The notes: generated from the sequence alone by a model not told the origin. A stretch of 64,000 nt of DNA from Micromonospora sp. DSM 45708 (GCF_039566955.1 NZ_CP154796.1:4712001-4776000), one strand, 5' to 3'; positions 24,858 to 35,219 are shown, counted from the first letter of the stretch. Made by a program: numbers and translations.

Positions 24858-26174
24858 TCACTTACCGGCGGCCGCACCGTTCTTCAAAGCCGCCTGCCAC
24901 TGCTCGTCGGCGGACTTGCCCTGCTCCACGGCGCGCAGCGTGTTCTCCACGGCGGTGCGGACCGCGTTGTTCTTCGGGCCGAGGTAGACCGGCTTCAGGT
25001 CGGTGGCGCCGGCGGCGAAGATCTTGCCGACCGGGGCCTTGCTGAAGTAGTCGTTGGTCGAGTCGGCCACGGCCGGGTCGGTGAGCGCCTGCGGGTTCGA
25101 CGGCAGGTTGCCGACCGCCTTGTACGCGCCGATCTGGCCCTTGGCGCTGGTCAGGAACTTGGCCAGCTCCGCGGCCTCCTTCTGGTGCTTGCTCGACTTC
25201 GGCACGCCGAGGAAGGAGCCGCCCCAGTTGCCGCCCGCGCCGGGGGCCTTGGCGATGTCCCACTTGCCGGCCGCCGCGTCACCGGCCTGGCCCTTGATCA
25301 CACCGGTCATCCACGCCGGGCAGGCGATGGTGGCGAAGGTGCCGTTCTTGAAACCGGCGTTCCACTCGTTGGAGAAGGACTGCAGGTTGTTCGACAGCCC
25401 GGCGGAGATCATCTTGGTGGTGAGCTGGTACGCGGCCTGCACGTCCGGGTTCTGGTCGATGACCAGCTTGTTGCTCTTGTCGTAGTACGTGTAGCCGGTG
25501 CCCTGGCCCGCGATCTGCATCAGCACCACGTTGTAGAAGTTGGTCGCCGAGTCGACGAACTTGTGCTTCTTGTCGGCGGCGGCGAACTTCTGGCCGGTGG
25601 CGATGAACTGGTCCCAGGTGGGCCAGAGCGCGCCGACCTGCTCGCGGTCGGTGGGCAGGCCGGCGGCCTTGAACAGGTCGGTGCGGTAGCACAGCGCCAT
25701 CGAGCCGACGTCGGTGCCGAGGCCCAGCACCTTGCCGTCGGGGGTGGTGCCCTGCTCCCACTTCCACGGCAGGAAGTTGCCCTTGAGGTCGTTCGCGCCG
25801 TGGTCGGCCAGGTTCACGAACTTGTCGGCCTGCGCGTAGAACTGGACGATCGTGCCCTCTTCGAGGGCCACCACGTCACCGGCGCCGGAGCCGGCGGTGA
25901 TCTGCTGGGTCAGGCGGGTGTTGTAGTCACCGAGACCGAGGCCCTTGCCGCGCTCCTGGATCTTGACGTTGGTGTGCTCGGCTTCGTACTGCTTGTACAG
26001 GTCTTCGTAGCCGAAGCCCTGGTCGCCGAAGACGTCGACGACCAGGGTGACCGGGCCGTCGCTGCTGCCGCCGTCGGACGACGAGTCGTCGCTACAGGCG
26101 GTGGCGGTGGCGAGCACCGCGACGGACGCGAGCGCGATGGCCGCGAGCTGTCGGCGGCGAATTGGGACGCTCAT
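24858..26174 (-). CDS. cebE: Cellobiose ABC transporter substrate-binding lipoprotein
   Basis: 438 residues. Lipoprotein signal peptide with a lipobox (VLATATACSDD, Cys 27), then a Ser/Asp/Gly tether. The mature part is a family-1 sugar-binding protein, with DVVALEEGTIVQFYAQADKFVNL, ALWPTWDQFIATGQKF, and a late GGSFLGVPKSSKHQKEA. It captures cellobiose and cello-oligosaccharides outside the membrane for CebFG. First gene of the operon; ATG 26174 follows GAAAGAGGGG. Transcribed from the CebR-controlled promoter at 26290-26318. Confidence 0.92.
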   Translation of the reverse strand: MSVPIRRRQLAAIALASVAVLATATACSDDSSSDGGSSDGPVTLVVDVFGDQGFGYEDLYKQYEAEHTNVKIQERGKGLGLGDYNTRLTQQITAGSGAGDVVALEEGTIVQFYAQADKFVNLADHGANDLKGNFLPWKWEQGTTPDGKVLGLGTDVGSMALCYRTDLFKAAGLPTDREQVGALWPTWDQFIATGQKFAAADKKHKFVDSATNFYNVVLMQIAGQGTGYTYYDKSNKLVIDQNPDVQAAYQLTTKMISAGLSNNLQSFSNEWNAGFKNGTFATIACPAWMTGVIKGQAGDAAAGKWDIAKAPGAGGNWGGSFLGVPKSSKHQKEAAELAKFLTSAKGQIGAYKAVGNLPSNPQALTDPAVADSTNDYFSKAPVGKIFAAGATDLKPVYLGPKNNAVRTAVENTLRAVEQGKSADEQWQAALKNGAAAGK

Positions 26175-26201
26175 CCGGGACCCCTCTTTCGGTGGTGAGG
26201 C

Positions 26202-26211
26202 GAGATATCTC
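26202..26211. repeat. 10-bp palindrome GAGATATCTC in the cebE leader
   Basis: Perfect palindrome about 28 nt upstream of the cebE start, in the untranslated leader or a second promoter. Role unknown. Confidence 0.3.
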
Positions 26212-26273
26212 TGTGGTGGGGGGTGCGTTCAGCGCCGGGCCGGAGCGGGCAGGAAAGAGATCCACGCCACTCG

Positions 26274-26287
26274 CGGGAGCGCTCCCA
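26274..26287. promoter_or_regulatory. CebR operator 1 of the cebEFG-bglC operon (CGGGAGCGCTCCCA)
   Basis: 13/14 match to TGGGAGCGCTCCCA. It begins just downstream of the -10 hexamer of the cebE promoter, so bound CebR would block initiation. Confidence 0.85.
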
Positions 26288-26289
26288 TG

Positions 26290-26318
26290 AGATTGCCGGC
26301 AGGTAACAGGGGTGTCAA
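26290..26318 (-). promoter_or_regulatory. Sigma-A-type promoter of cebE (TTGACA, 17-bp spacer, CAATCT)
   Basis: On the minus strand, the -35 TTGACA is at 26313-26318 and the -10 CAATCT at 26290-26295, with an ideal 17-bp spacer. A CebR-type palindrome lies on each side. This gives a leader of about 110 nt. Confidence 0.75.
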
Positions 26319-26326
26319 TAGGCCAC

Positions 26327-26340
26327 TGGGAGCGTTCCCA
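26327..26340. promoter_or_regulatory. CebR operator 2 (TGGGAGCGTTCCCA)
   Basis: 13/14 match, placed upstream of the -35. Its centre is 53 bp from the centre of operator 1 (five helical turns), a distance that would allow both to be bound on one face. Confidence 0.85.
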
Positions 26341-26378
26341 TTTCGTTACCGCGTGCGCTCGGCCGGTCCCGCGCGGCA

Positions 26379-26384
26379 TAGGCT
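26379..26384 (+). promoter_or_regulatory. -10 hexamer TAGGCT, leaderless promoter of the Cys-rich small gene
   Basis: TAGGCT ends 6 nt before the ATG at 26391, with no Shine-Dalgarno sequence between. Confidence 0.5.
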
Positions 26385-26390
26385 GCCAGC

Positions 26391-26510
26391 ATGATCTGCC
26401 GAGCCTGCCGGGAGCGGCGGCACCGCGACTGCCGTGGCCGGACGTGGTGCGACTGCCAGCACCGCGCCCCCGGGCCCACCCCGCCGGTCACCGGTCCGGC
26501 CGGCGAATGA
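26391..26510 (+). CDS. 39-residue Cys-rich protein, translationally coupled to a RibD-type reductase
   Basis: Starts MICRACRERRHRDCRGRT and continues WCDCQH, then a Pro/Gly tail. Five cysteines and three histidines (CxxC, C14, CDC, QH) form a plausible zinc knuckle. Its TGA overlaps the ATG of the downstream reductase by 3 bases (ATGA), and a -10 hexamer lies 6 nt before its start, both supporting translation. I recall similar short CDCQH-containing proteins annotated as hypothetical in other actinomycetes. Function unknown. Confidence 0.7.
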   Translation: MICRACRERRHRDCRGRTWCDCQHRAPGPTPPVTGPAGE

Positions 26511-27292
26511 GTGCCGGCACCCCGATCGAACGGAGCTGGCCGGCACCCGCGTCCGGTCCACTGACCGACCCGCAGCTCACCGCGCTCTACGGCCGGGCGC
26601 CGCAGCCGCACCTGCGGGTGAACTTCGTCGCCAGCGCGGACGGCGCGGTCACCCTGGACGACTACTCCGCCGGGCTCTCCGGCGAGCCGGACAAGCGCGT
26701 GTTCGGGCTGCTGCGGATGCTCTGCGACGGCCTGCTGGTCGCCGCCGGCACGCTGCGGCACGAGGGCTACCGCGCGGTCCGACTGAGCGCCGACCGCCGG
26801 GCCTGGCGCCGGGAGCACGGCCTCGCCGAGTTCCCGACGCTGGTGGTGGTCTCCGGCTCGCTCGACCTCGACCCGACCCAGGCCTGCTTCGCCGACGCCC
26901 CGGTCCGGCCGCTGGTGCTCACCCGCTCCGACGCCGAACCGCCGGCCGGGCTCACCGAGGTCGCCGACCTGATCCGCTGCGGCGCCGACCACGTCGACCT
27001 GCCCGCCGGGCTGGCCGAGCTGCGCCGCCGCGGGCTGGGCCAGGTGCTCTGCGAGGGGGGCCCGCACCTGTTCGGCGCGCTCACCGCGGCCGACCTGGTC
27101 GACGAGCTGTGCCTGACCGTGGCGCCGCTGCTCGCCGGCGGCGGCCCCGGCCGGATCACCGCCGGGGCCGGCAGCGCCGCGCGCCACCTGACGCTGCGGC
27201 ACGTGCTGGCCGCCGCCGACGGGGTGCTGATGCTGCGCTACACCCGCGACGCGGCCGACCCGCCGCCCGCCGGAGCCACCCCCGCCACCTGA
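26507..27292 (+). CDS. RibD C-terminal / dihydrofolate reductase-fold pyrimidine reductase family protein
   Basis: 261 residues. RibD_C fold: LRVNFVASADGAVTL, DKRVFGLLRMLCDGLLVAAGTLRHEGY, and CEGGPHLFGALTAADLVDELCLTVAPLLAGG. Canonical RibD_C reduces the riboflavin precursor 5-amino-6-ribosylamino-pyrimidinedione with NADPH. This stand-alone version is not beside riboflavin genes, so its substrate may differ; the flavin-pathway label is only a family label. Coupled to the 39-residue Cys-rich protein by an ATGA overlap. Confidence 0.85.
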   Translation: MSAGTPIERSWPAPASGPLTDPQLTALYGRAPQPHLRVNFVASADGAVTLDDYSAGLSGEPDKRVFGLLRMLCDGLLVAAGTLRHEGYRAVRLSADRRAWRREHGLAEFPTLVVVSGSLDLDPTQACFADAPVRPLVLTRSDAEPPAGLTEVADLIRCGADHVDLPAGLAELRRRGLGQVLCEGGPHLFGALTAADLVDELCLTVAPLLAGGGPGRITAGAGSAARHLTLRHVLAAADGVLMLRYTRDAADPPPAGATPAT

Positions 27293-27324
27293 CCGCGCCC
27301 TCGGTCGCGCCGAGTCCGCGCAGA

Positions 27325-27374
27325 CGCACGGAAAGAGTCGTCATCTCGCCCGGGACAGGCACGCTTTCCGTGCG
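27325..27374. repeat. Degenerate palindrome, copy 2 of the ACGGAAAG family
   Basis: Outer arms CGCACGGAAAG and CTTTCCGTGCG pair perfectly; the inner part is imperfect. Shares ACGGAAAG-N-GT...CAT with copies 1 and 3. Lies 33 bp past the reductase stop. Confidence 0.6.
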
Positions 27375-27445
27375 ACAGCGCGCAGGGCGCGGGTGACGGG
27401 AAGAGTGGGGTGGCGGAACGGCGGGGTGGGGGGAGGGGAGGGCCC

Positions 27446-27451
27446 TAGCCT
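27446..27451 (+). promoter_or_regulatory. -10 hexamer TAGCCT, leaderless promoter of the following membrane protein
   Basis: TAGCCT ends 6 nt before the ATG at 27458. The gap GGGAGG could also serve as a ribosome site but would be adjacent to the ATG. Confidence 0.45.
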
Positions 27452-27457
27452 GGGAGG

Positions 27458-27859
27458 ATGGGCGTGACGGAGCTGGTCGGGGCGAGGCCGGCCCGCCGGC
27501 CGCTGCTCGCCGCCGGGCTGCTCACCGCCGCCGGGCTGGTGGACGCGGTGTCGGCCTGGGCGCACACCGGGCACGCACGGTTCGCCGTGGCCACCGCCGA
27601 CGGGGTCTACCGGGTCGACCTCGGCGGTTGGGCGTGGGCGCACCTCGCGGTCGGGGCCGCGGTCACCGTCGCCGGGCTGGCGCTGCTCACCGGCCGACGG
27701 TGGGCGGTGCCGGTGGCGTACTGCTGCGTGCTGCCCGCGGTCGTGATCGACCTGCTGCTCCTGCCGTACGCGCCGCTGCGGGCCGTCCTCGTGGTCGCGC
27801 TCGACGGCACCGCGCTGCGGCTGCTGCTGCGCCACCGCCGGGCGACGCGGGCCGGCTGA
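27458..27859 (+). CDS. Small integral membrane protein, DUF7144-like
   Basis: 133 residues, four hydrophobic helices: LLAAGLLTAAGLVDAVSAW, WAHLAVGAAVTVAGLALL, VAYCCVLPAVVIDLLLLPYA and LRAVLVVALDGTALRLL. The pattern of a first helix, a short soluble stretch FAVATADGVYRVDLGGWAW, and three more helices recalls the actinobacterial DUF7144 family; this is a resemblance, not a proven hit. The stop abuts the end of the convergent hydrolase gene. Function unknown. Confidence 0.65.
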   Translation: MGVTELVGARPARRPLLAAGLLTAAGLVDAVSAWAHTGHARFAVATADGVYRVDLGGWAWAHLAVGAAVTVAGLALLTGRRWAVPVAYCCVLPAVVIDLLLLPYAPLRAVLVVALDGTALRLLLRHRRATRAG

Positions 27860-29491
27860 TCACCGCGGCTGACAGACCCGACCGTAGCGGGCCGGGTCAC
27901 CCTCCCGGGTAGCCGACCAGAGCGGGTTCCGCGTCAGCAGCAGCGACGGCGCCTGCCAGGCCGAGCCGATGCGCTGGAGCAGGTCGTACTCGCGGCGCGG
28001 CTGGTGGATCGGCTCGCCCGCCAGGAACCGGGTCACCTCGTCCTGGACGGCCCGGTCGCCGATCAGGCCGCCGTGGAACGCGGGCAACTGGTAGACCGGC
28101 ACATGGCTGTACTCGCCTGGCGGCGCCTCGGCGGCGGCCACCGTGGGCAGGAACGCGATCACCCGGACGCCCGGCACCGGGCAGAGCGTGCGGTTGCGGT
28201 AGAACGGCGCGTTCACCAGGATCGACCGCACGAAGGGCTCGTCCGGTTTGTCCTTCACCGAACGGGGCAGGTTGGCCAGCCAGAACAGTCCCCGTAGCTG
28301 CCAGCCGGTGGCCACGCCCCAGCCCTCGTACCCCGGTGGGGGGTAGTAGGCGCGACCGGGCCGCACCAGCGGACTGAACAGCACCGCCGCGGTCACCGGC
28401 CCGCGCGGCAGCTTGTCCAGGAAGGTACGGACCACCATCGCGCCCTCGCTCTGCCCGACCAACGCGATCGGCCGGCCGGTACGCCGGTGCAGCGCCCGCA
28501 CGTGCGCCGCCAGCACCACCGCGCTGGTGTCCAGCGACTGGTGGGTGGCCTCCGGCAGGTACGGCAGCGGACGCCCCGAGGCGTCCAGTCCCCGGTAGGA
28601 GTACCGCTCGACCCGGGGGTCGGCGGCCGGCTCGCCGTCCCAGCGCGAGTCGTGCCCGTCCAGCACGATCACCGCCTCGGGCACCCCGTCCGGCAGCCGC
28701 TGGGACAGAATCGGCGGGCGCCACGACCCCGGCCCGCCGGTCGCGATCCCGATGAACGACTCGGCCCAGACCGCGCCGACCACGGCCAGCGCGATCACGA
28801 TCGGCGCGGCCGGGACCCGGGGCAGGTGGACCCGGGCCGGCCGCACCGCGGCGTCGACGACCCGCAGCCAGAGCGCCCCGTTCGCCACCCCGGCGAGCGC
28901 GGCGACCGGCACCGGCCACCAGCCGGGGACGCTGGAGATCAGCGCGCCGGCCAGGGTGAGCATCGCGAAGTTGAGCGTCGACCAGCCGAACAGCTCGATC
29001 GTCGGCAGCCCGCGCCACCAGCGGTCCACCACCCCGGCCCGGGCCAGGAACGGCGCGGTGACCAGCAGCGGGGCGAGCGAGGCGAACAGGTACCAGGACA
29101 GCGCCACCGTGGAGAAGGCGACGGAGAGCGCGGCCCACGGCGAGATCGCCACCACCGCCACCACGGCGACCGTCAGGTTGCGCCGCAGCAGCCTGCGACG
29201 CGACGGCCGGGGCGCCGCGTCCGGCCAGGCCAGCCAGGTGAGCAGCGCGGAGAACAGCCCGCGGAGCACGATCAGCGCGAGCAGGCCGAGCCCGAAACTG
29301 CCCCACGAGTCGTGGTAGACCAGCAGCCACCGCAGGTCGTGGTAGGAGTCGTACGGCCAGACGGAGGTGACCTGCGGCGCGAGCCCTCGTGCGGCGTGGA
29401 ACCGCACCCCGACCAGCACCGCCTCCTCGACCGCCGGCAGGGTCGCGGCGAGCGCGAACAGGCCGACCAGCCGGTCCCGTGTCGACGCCAC
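27860..29491 (-). CDS. Polytopic membrane protein with a C-terminal alpha/beta-hydrolase domain
   Basis: 543 residues. The N-terminal half (about 1-250) has six or seven hydrophobic helices, including LGLLALIVLRGLFSALLTWLA and LTVAVVAVVAISPWAALSVA. The C-terminal half (about 270-543) is a hydrolase with EAVIVLDGHDSRW, the nucleophile elbow VGQSEGAMVV and a late His in YQLPAFHGGLIGD. Such a fusion could act on a lipid or cell-envelope ester, but no substrate can be named. GTG 29491 is preceded by GGGAGAGG. Divergent from the herA-like gene with 209 bp between. Confidence 0.7.
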   Translation of the reverse strand: MASTRDRLVGLFALAATLPAVEEAVLVGVRFHAARGLAPQVTSVWPYDSYHDLRWLLVYHDSWGSFGLGLLALIVLRGLFSALLTWLAWPDAAPRPSRRRLLRRNLTVAVVAVVAISPWAALSVAFSTVALSWYLFASLAPLLVTAPFLARAGVVDRWWRGLPTIELFGWSTLNFAMLTLAGALISSVPGWWPVPVAALAGVANGALWLRVVDAAVRPARVHLPRVPAAPIVIALAVVGAVWAESFIGIATGGPGSWRPPILSQRLPDGVPEAVIVLDGHDSRWDGEPAADPRVERYSYRGLDASGRPLPYLPEATHQSLDTSAVVLAAHVRALHRRTGRPIALVGQSEGAMVVRTFLDKLPRGPVTAAVLFSPLVRPGRAYYPPPGYEGWGVATGWQLRGLFWLANLPRSVKDKPDEPFVRSILVNAPFYRNRTLCPVPGVRVIAFLPTVAAAEAPPGEYSHVPVYQLPAFHGGLIGDRAVQDEVTRFLAGEPIHQPRREYDLLQRIGSAWQAPSLLLTRNPLWSATREGDPARYGRVCQPR

Positions 29492-29700
29492 GTGCCTCTC
29501 CCCCGCTCTCCCGGCCTCCTTGCAGGATGTCGTGTCGGAGGCGCGTCGGGCGCGAAAACGCACGTACGGTGTTCGCCCGGATCCGCCCGGCGACCGGCCG
29601 GCGTGGCGTCCGACGCGTCGCGTGGCAACCTGTCGCATCCCTCGGGCAGGATGCAGGACGTGCGCCGCCAATCCGACGACCAGCCGACCGGAGACCGCCG

Positions 29701-31449
<1,749 letters not shown>

Positions 31450-31462
31450 GCGGCGACCCACC

Positions 31463-32611
31463 ATGAAGATCCTGCACACCTCCGACTGGCACGTCGGCAA
31501 GGTCCTCAAGGGGCAGTCCCGGGCCGAGGAGCACACGCAGGTCCTCGCCCAGGTGATCGACATCGCCCGCGACGAGCGGCCCGACCTGGTGATCGTCGCC
31601 GGTGACCTCTACGACACCGCCGCGCCCACGCCGGAGGCGACCCGGCTGGTGACCCGCGCGCTGACCGCGCTGCGCCGCACCGGCGCCGACGTGCTGGCGA
31701 TCGGCGGCAACCACGACAACGGCGCGGCGCTCGACGCGCTGCGCCCGTGGGCCGACGCCGCCGGCATCACGCTGCGCGGCAGCGTGCGGGAGAACCCGGC
31801 CGAGCACGTGGTCGACGGGGTGACCCGCGACGGCGAGCGGTGGCAGGTCGCCGCGCTGCCGTTCCTGTCCCAGCGCTACGCGGTCCGCGCGGTGGAGATG
31901 TACGCGCTCACCCCGGCCGAGGCCAACCAGACCTACGCCGACCATCTCGGCCGGGTGCTCGACAAGCTGGCCGAGGGCTTCACCGAGCCGGACCGGGTGC
32001 ACCTGGTCACCGCGCACCTCACCGTGGTCGGGGCGAGCACCGGCGGTGGCGAGCGGGACGCGCACACCGTGCTCGGCTACGCGGTGCCGGCGACCGTCTT
32101 CCCCGGCAACGCGCACTACGTGGCGCTGGGTCACCTGCACCGCTCCCAGCGCGTGATCGGCCCCTGCCCGATCCGCTACAGCGGCAGCCCGCTCGCGGTC
32201 GACTTCGGCGAGCAGGAAAACGTCGGCTCGGTGACGATCGTGGAGGTCACCGCCACCACCGCCGCCCGGGTCCGGGAGGTGCCGGTGCCCGGGGCGGTGC
32301 CGCTGCGCACGGTGCGGGGCACCCTCGCGCAGCTCGCCGAGATCGAGCCGCCGGACGGCTGGCTGCGGGTCTTCGTCCGGGAGCAACCCCGGGCCGGGCT
32401 GCGCGAGGAGGTCCAGGAGCTGCTCCCGCGGGCGCTGGAGATCAGGATCGACCCGGAGCTGATGCCGGCGCCGGGCAGCGGCACCCGCACCGCGCAGCGG
32501 GCCGGCCGCTCGCCGCGCGAGCTGTTCGCCGACTACCTGGGCAGCCGCGGGCATGCCGACGACGGCGTGCGGGAACTCTTCGACGAGCTGCTCGAGGAGG
32601 TGGAGCACTGA
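31463..32611 (+). CDS. sbcD: Exonuclease SbcCD subunit D (Mre11-type nuclease)
   Basis: 382 residues. Metallophosphoesterase with all Mre11 motifs in order: ILHTSDWHVGK, VIVAGDLYDTA, AIGGNHDN, LVTAHLT and VALGHLHRSQ, then a C-terminal capping region ending ELFDELLEEVEH, the likely SbcC coiled-coil docking part. An Mn-dependent double-strand exonuclease and single-strand endonuclease that opens hairpins and protein-blocked ends with SbcC. The TGA shares its last base with the sbcC ATG. Confidence 0.95.
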   Translation: MKILHTSDWHVGKVLKGQSRAEEHTQVLAQVIDIARDERPDLVIVAGDLYDTAAPTPEATRLVTRALTALRRTGADVLAIGGNHDNGAALDALRPWADAAGITLRGSVRENPAEHVVDGVTRDGERWQVAALPFLSQRYAVRAVEMYALTPAEANQTYADHLGRVLDKLAEGFTEPDRVHLVTAHLTVVGASTGGGERDAHTVLGYAVPATVFPGNAHYVALGHLHRSQRVIGPCPIRYSGSPLAVDFGEQENVGSVTIVEVTATTAARVREVPVPGAVPLRTVRGTLAQLAEIEPPDGWLRVFVREQPRAGLREEVQELLPRALEIRIDPELMPAPGSGTRTAQRAGRSPRELFADYLGSRGHADDGVRELFDELLEEVEH

Positions 32612-35085
32612 TGCGGCCGATGCGGCTGGACATGGCCGGTTTCACCGTGTTCCGCGAGGAGACCACCGTCGACTTCACCGACGCCGACTTCTTCGCGCTG
32701 GTCGGGCCGACCGGCTCGGGCAAGTCGACGGTGCTCGACGCGATCTGCTTCGCGCTCTACGGCACGGTGCCGCGCTGGGGCGGCGCGCGGGGGCTGGCGA
32801 ACGCGCTGGCGCCGTCCGCCACCGAGGCGCGGGTCCGGCTGGTCTTCGAGTCCGCCGGCGACCGCTACGTCGCCACCCGGGTGGTCCGCCGCGACGGTCG
32901 GGGCACGGTGAAGACGGCAAACGCCGGGCTCCAGCTCATGCCGCCCGGGTTCGACGTCACCAAGCTCGACACCGGGCTCAGCCCGGAGGACCTGGGCGAC
33001 GTGGTGGCCGGCACGCCGGCCGAGATGGAGCAGGCGGTGCTGGACGCGGTCGGGCTGCCGTACGAGCAGTTCACCTCCTGCGTGGTGCTGCCGCAGGGGC
33101 AGTTCGCCGACTTCCTGCACGCGAAGCCGGCCACCCGCCAGCAGATCCTGGTGAACCTGCTCGGGCTGGGCGTCTACGAGGGCGTGCAGAAGAAGGCGGT
33201 CGAGCGCGCCGGGCAGGCCGAGGCGAAGCTGGAGACGGTCGACAAGGTGCTCGGCGGGCTCGCCGACGTGGACGACGCGCGGCTGGCCGACGCCCGGGGC
33301 CGGGTCGAGGCGGTGCGGGAGCTGGCCGGGGCGGTCGCGGCGGCCGTACCGGAGCTGGAGCGGGCCCGGGCCACGGCCGGTGAGCGGGCCGCGGCGCTGG
33401 CCGCGCTCGACGCCGAGCTGGGCGTGCTGGCCGGGGTCCGGCCGCCGGACGGCACCGCCGAGCTGGCCCGCGCGGTGGCCGCGGCCCGGGTGGCCGTCGA
33501 CGAGGCGACCGCGGCGGTCGGGCTGGCCGAGGAGCGCGAGGAGAAGCTGCGCGGCGAGCTGGCGGCGGCCGGCGACGAGAGCGCGCTGCGCCTGCTGCTG
33601 CGGGCGTACGCCGACCGGGAGCGGTTGACCGGCGAGGCGGCGACGGTCCGCGCGGCGGTCGACGCGGCGCGCGCCGAGCACGACGCGGCGGTCGCGGCGC
33701 TGCACGCGGCGCGGGCCGCCGCCGAGCGGGCCGAGGTCGAGCTGGAGGCGGCGTTCCGGGCGCACGAGGAGGCCAAGGCGGCCGACCAGGCGGTGGCGCT
33801 GCGGGCGCACCTGGTCGACGGCGCGCCCTGCCCGGTGTGCGAGCAGGTGGTGGTCGCCGTGCCGGCGGTGCCGAAGGGTTCGGCGGTGAGCCGGGCGATC
33901 GCGGCCGGCAAGGCGGCGCGGTCGGCCAGCGAGGCCGCGAAGCGGGTGGTGACCGAGCGCGACGCCGCCGCCCGTGACCTGGACCGGGCGCTGCTGCGGG
34001 TCCGGGCCGAGCAGGACGGGCTCGCCGCGCGGCTGGCCGAGCTGGACGGGCAGCTCACCGACGCCGCCGCGCCGGAGGCGCTGCGCGGGTCGCTGGCCGA
34101 GCACGCCCGGCTCCGGGCCGCGTTGGACGAGGCGGGTGGCGCGGTCCGGGCCGGCCGGGAGGCCGCCCGGCGGGCCCGGGGCACGCTCGACGGCGCGCAG
34201 GACCGGCTGCGCCGGGCGTGGCGCGACTTCGACGCGGTGCGGGACGGGCTGGCCCGGTTCGGCCCGCCGGCCGCCGACCGGGACGACGTGGCCGTGGCCT
34301 GGGCGGCGCTGGCCGGCTGGGCGGGCGAGCAGGCCGACCGGCGGCGGGCCGACCGGGGCGGGCTGGCCGGGTCGGTGGACGCGGCCCAGCGGGCGGCGGC
34401 CGAGGTGTCCGACCGGCTCGGCGCGTTGTTCGCCGCCGCCGGGCTGGACGCGCCGGACGATCCGCTGCGCGACGCCGCGGTGGCGGTGGAGCGGGCCGAG
34501 GCGGAGCTGCGCCGGCTCACCGAGCGCCGCGAGCAGGCGGTCGAGCTGCGGGAGCAGCGGGCCGGCCACGAGCGGCAGGCGCGGGTGGCACGCGCGCTCG
34601 CGAGCCACCTGCGGGCCAACAACTTCGAGCGCTGGCTGCTCACCGAGGCGCTGGACCTGCTGGTCGACGGCGCGTCGCGGATCCTGCGGGAGCTGTCCGG
34701 CGGGCAGTACGACCTGGTGCACGACAAGGGCGAGTTCTTCGTGGTCGACCACCACGACGCCGGGCTGCGGCGCGGGGTGCGGACGCTGTCCGGCGGGGAG
34801 ACGTTCCAGGCGTCGCTGGCGCTGGCGCTGGCGCTGTCGGAGCAGTTGGCCGGCATGTCGACGAGCGCGGCCAGCCTGGAGTCGATCGTGCTGGACGAGG
34901 GCTTCGGCACGCTCGACGCGGCCACGTTGGACACGGTCGCCGCCACGCTGGAGAGTTTGGCCGCCCGGGGCGACCGGATGGTCGGCGTGGTCACCCACGT
35001 GCCGGCGCTGGCCGAGCGCATCCCGGTCCGCTTCGAGGTCCGCAAGGACGCCCGCACGGCCCGCGTCGAACGGACCGGCCTGTGA
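32611..35085 (+). CDS. sbcC: Exonuclease SbcCD subunit C (Rad50-type SMC ATPase)
   Basis: 824 residues. Walker A ALVGPTGSGKSTVLD near residue 38 and the Q-loop VVLPQGQFADFL. Two Ala/Arg/Glu-rich coiled-coil arms meet at a zinc hook CPVC (C407, C410). The C-terminal lobe has the signature TLSGGETFQASLALALAL and Walker B SIVLDEGFGTLD. ATP binding clamps DNA ends and gates the SbcD nuclease. The coiled coil is shorter than in E. coli SbcC (about 1050 residues). Stop lies at the first base of a 59-bp tandem repeat. Confidence 0.95.
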   Translation: MRPMRLDMAGFTVFREETTVDFTDADFFALVGPTGSGKSTVLDAICFALYGTVPRWGGARGLANALAPSATEARVRLVFESAGDRYVATRVVRRDGRGTVKTANAGLQLMPPGFDVTKLDTGLSPEDLGDVVAGTPAEMEQAVLDAVGLPYEQFTSCVVLPQGQFADFLHAKPATRQQILVNLLGLGVYEGVQKKAVERAGQAEAKLETVDKVLGGLADVDDARLADARGRVEAVRELAGAVAAAVPELERARATAGERAAALAALDAELGVLAGVRPPDGTAELARAVAAARVAVDEATAAVGLAEEREEKLRGELAAAGDESALRLLLRAYADRERLTGEAATVRAAVDAARAEHDAAVAALHAARAAAERAEVELEAAFRAHEEAKAADQAVALRAHLVDGAPCPVCEQVVVAVPAVPKGSAVSRAIAAGKAARSASEAAKRVVTERDAAARDLDRALLRVRAEQDGLAARLAELDGQLTDAAAPEALRGSLAEHARLRAALDEAGGAVRAGREAARRARGTLDGAQDRLRRAWRDFDAVRDGLARFGPPAADRDDVAVAWAALAGWAGEQADRRRADRGGLAGSVDAAQRAAAEVSDRLGALFAAAGLDAPDDPLRDAAVAVERAEAELRRLTERREQAVELREQRAGHERQARVARALASHLRANNFERWLLTEALDLLVDGASRILRELSGGQYDLVHDKGEFFVVDHHDAGLRRGVRTLSGGETFQASLALALALSEQLAGMSTSAASLESIVLDEGFGTLDAATLDTVAATLESLAARGDRMVGVVTHVPALAERIPVRFEVRKDARTARVERTGL

Positions 35086-35219
35086 GCGCGAGGAGCGCAG
35101 CGCAGCGGAGCCCCGCAGTCGCGAACGGAAGGCCAGCCCGATGAGCGCGAGGAGCGCAGCGCAGCGGAGCCCCGCAGTCGCGAACGGAAGGCCAGCCCGA
35201 TGAGCGCGAGGAGCGCCGC
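35083..35219 (+). repeat. 59-bp tandem repeat, two full copies and a 19-bp partial
   Basis: Copies at 35083-35141 and 35142-35200 are identical; 35201-35219 repeats the first 16 bases and then diverges. The first copy begins with the sbcC stop codon, and the partial copy carries the GAGGAG that serves as ribosome site for the nurA-like gene. Each unit starts TGAGCGCGAGGAGCGCAGC and ends GGAAGGCCAGCCCGA. Purine-rich units of this style recur between genes in Micromonosporaceae (from memory). Confidence 0.9.

Noticed and set aside
35083..35219. CRISPR array
   Set aside because: The units are direct tandem copies without spacers and no cas genes are near.
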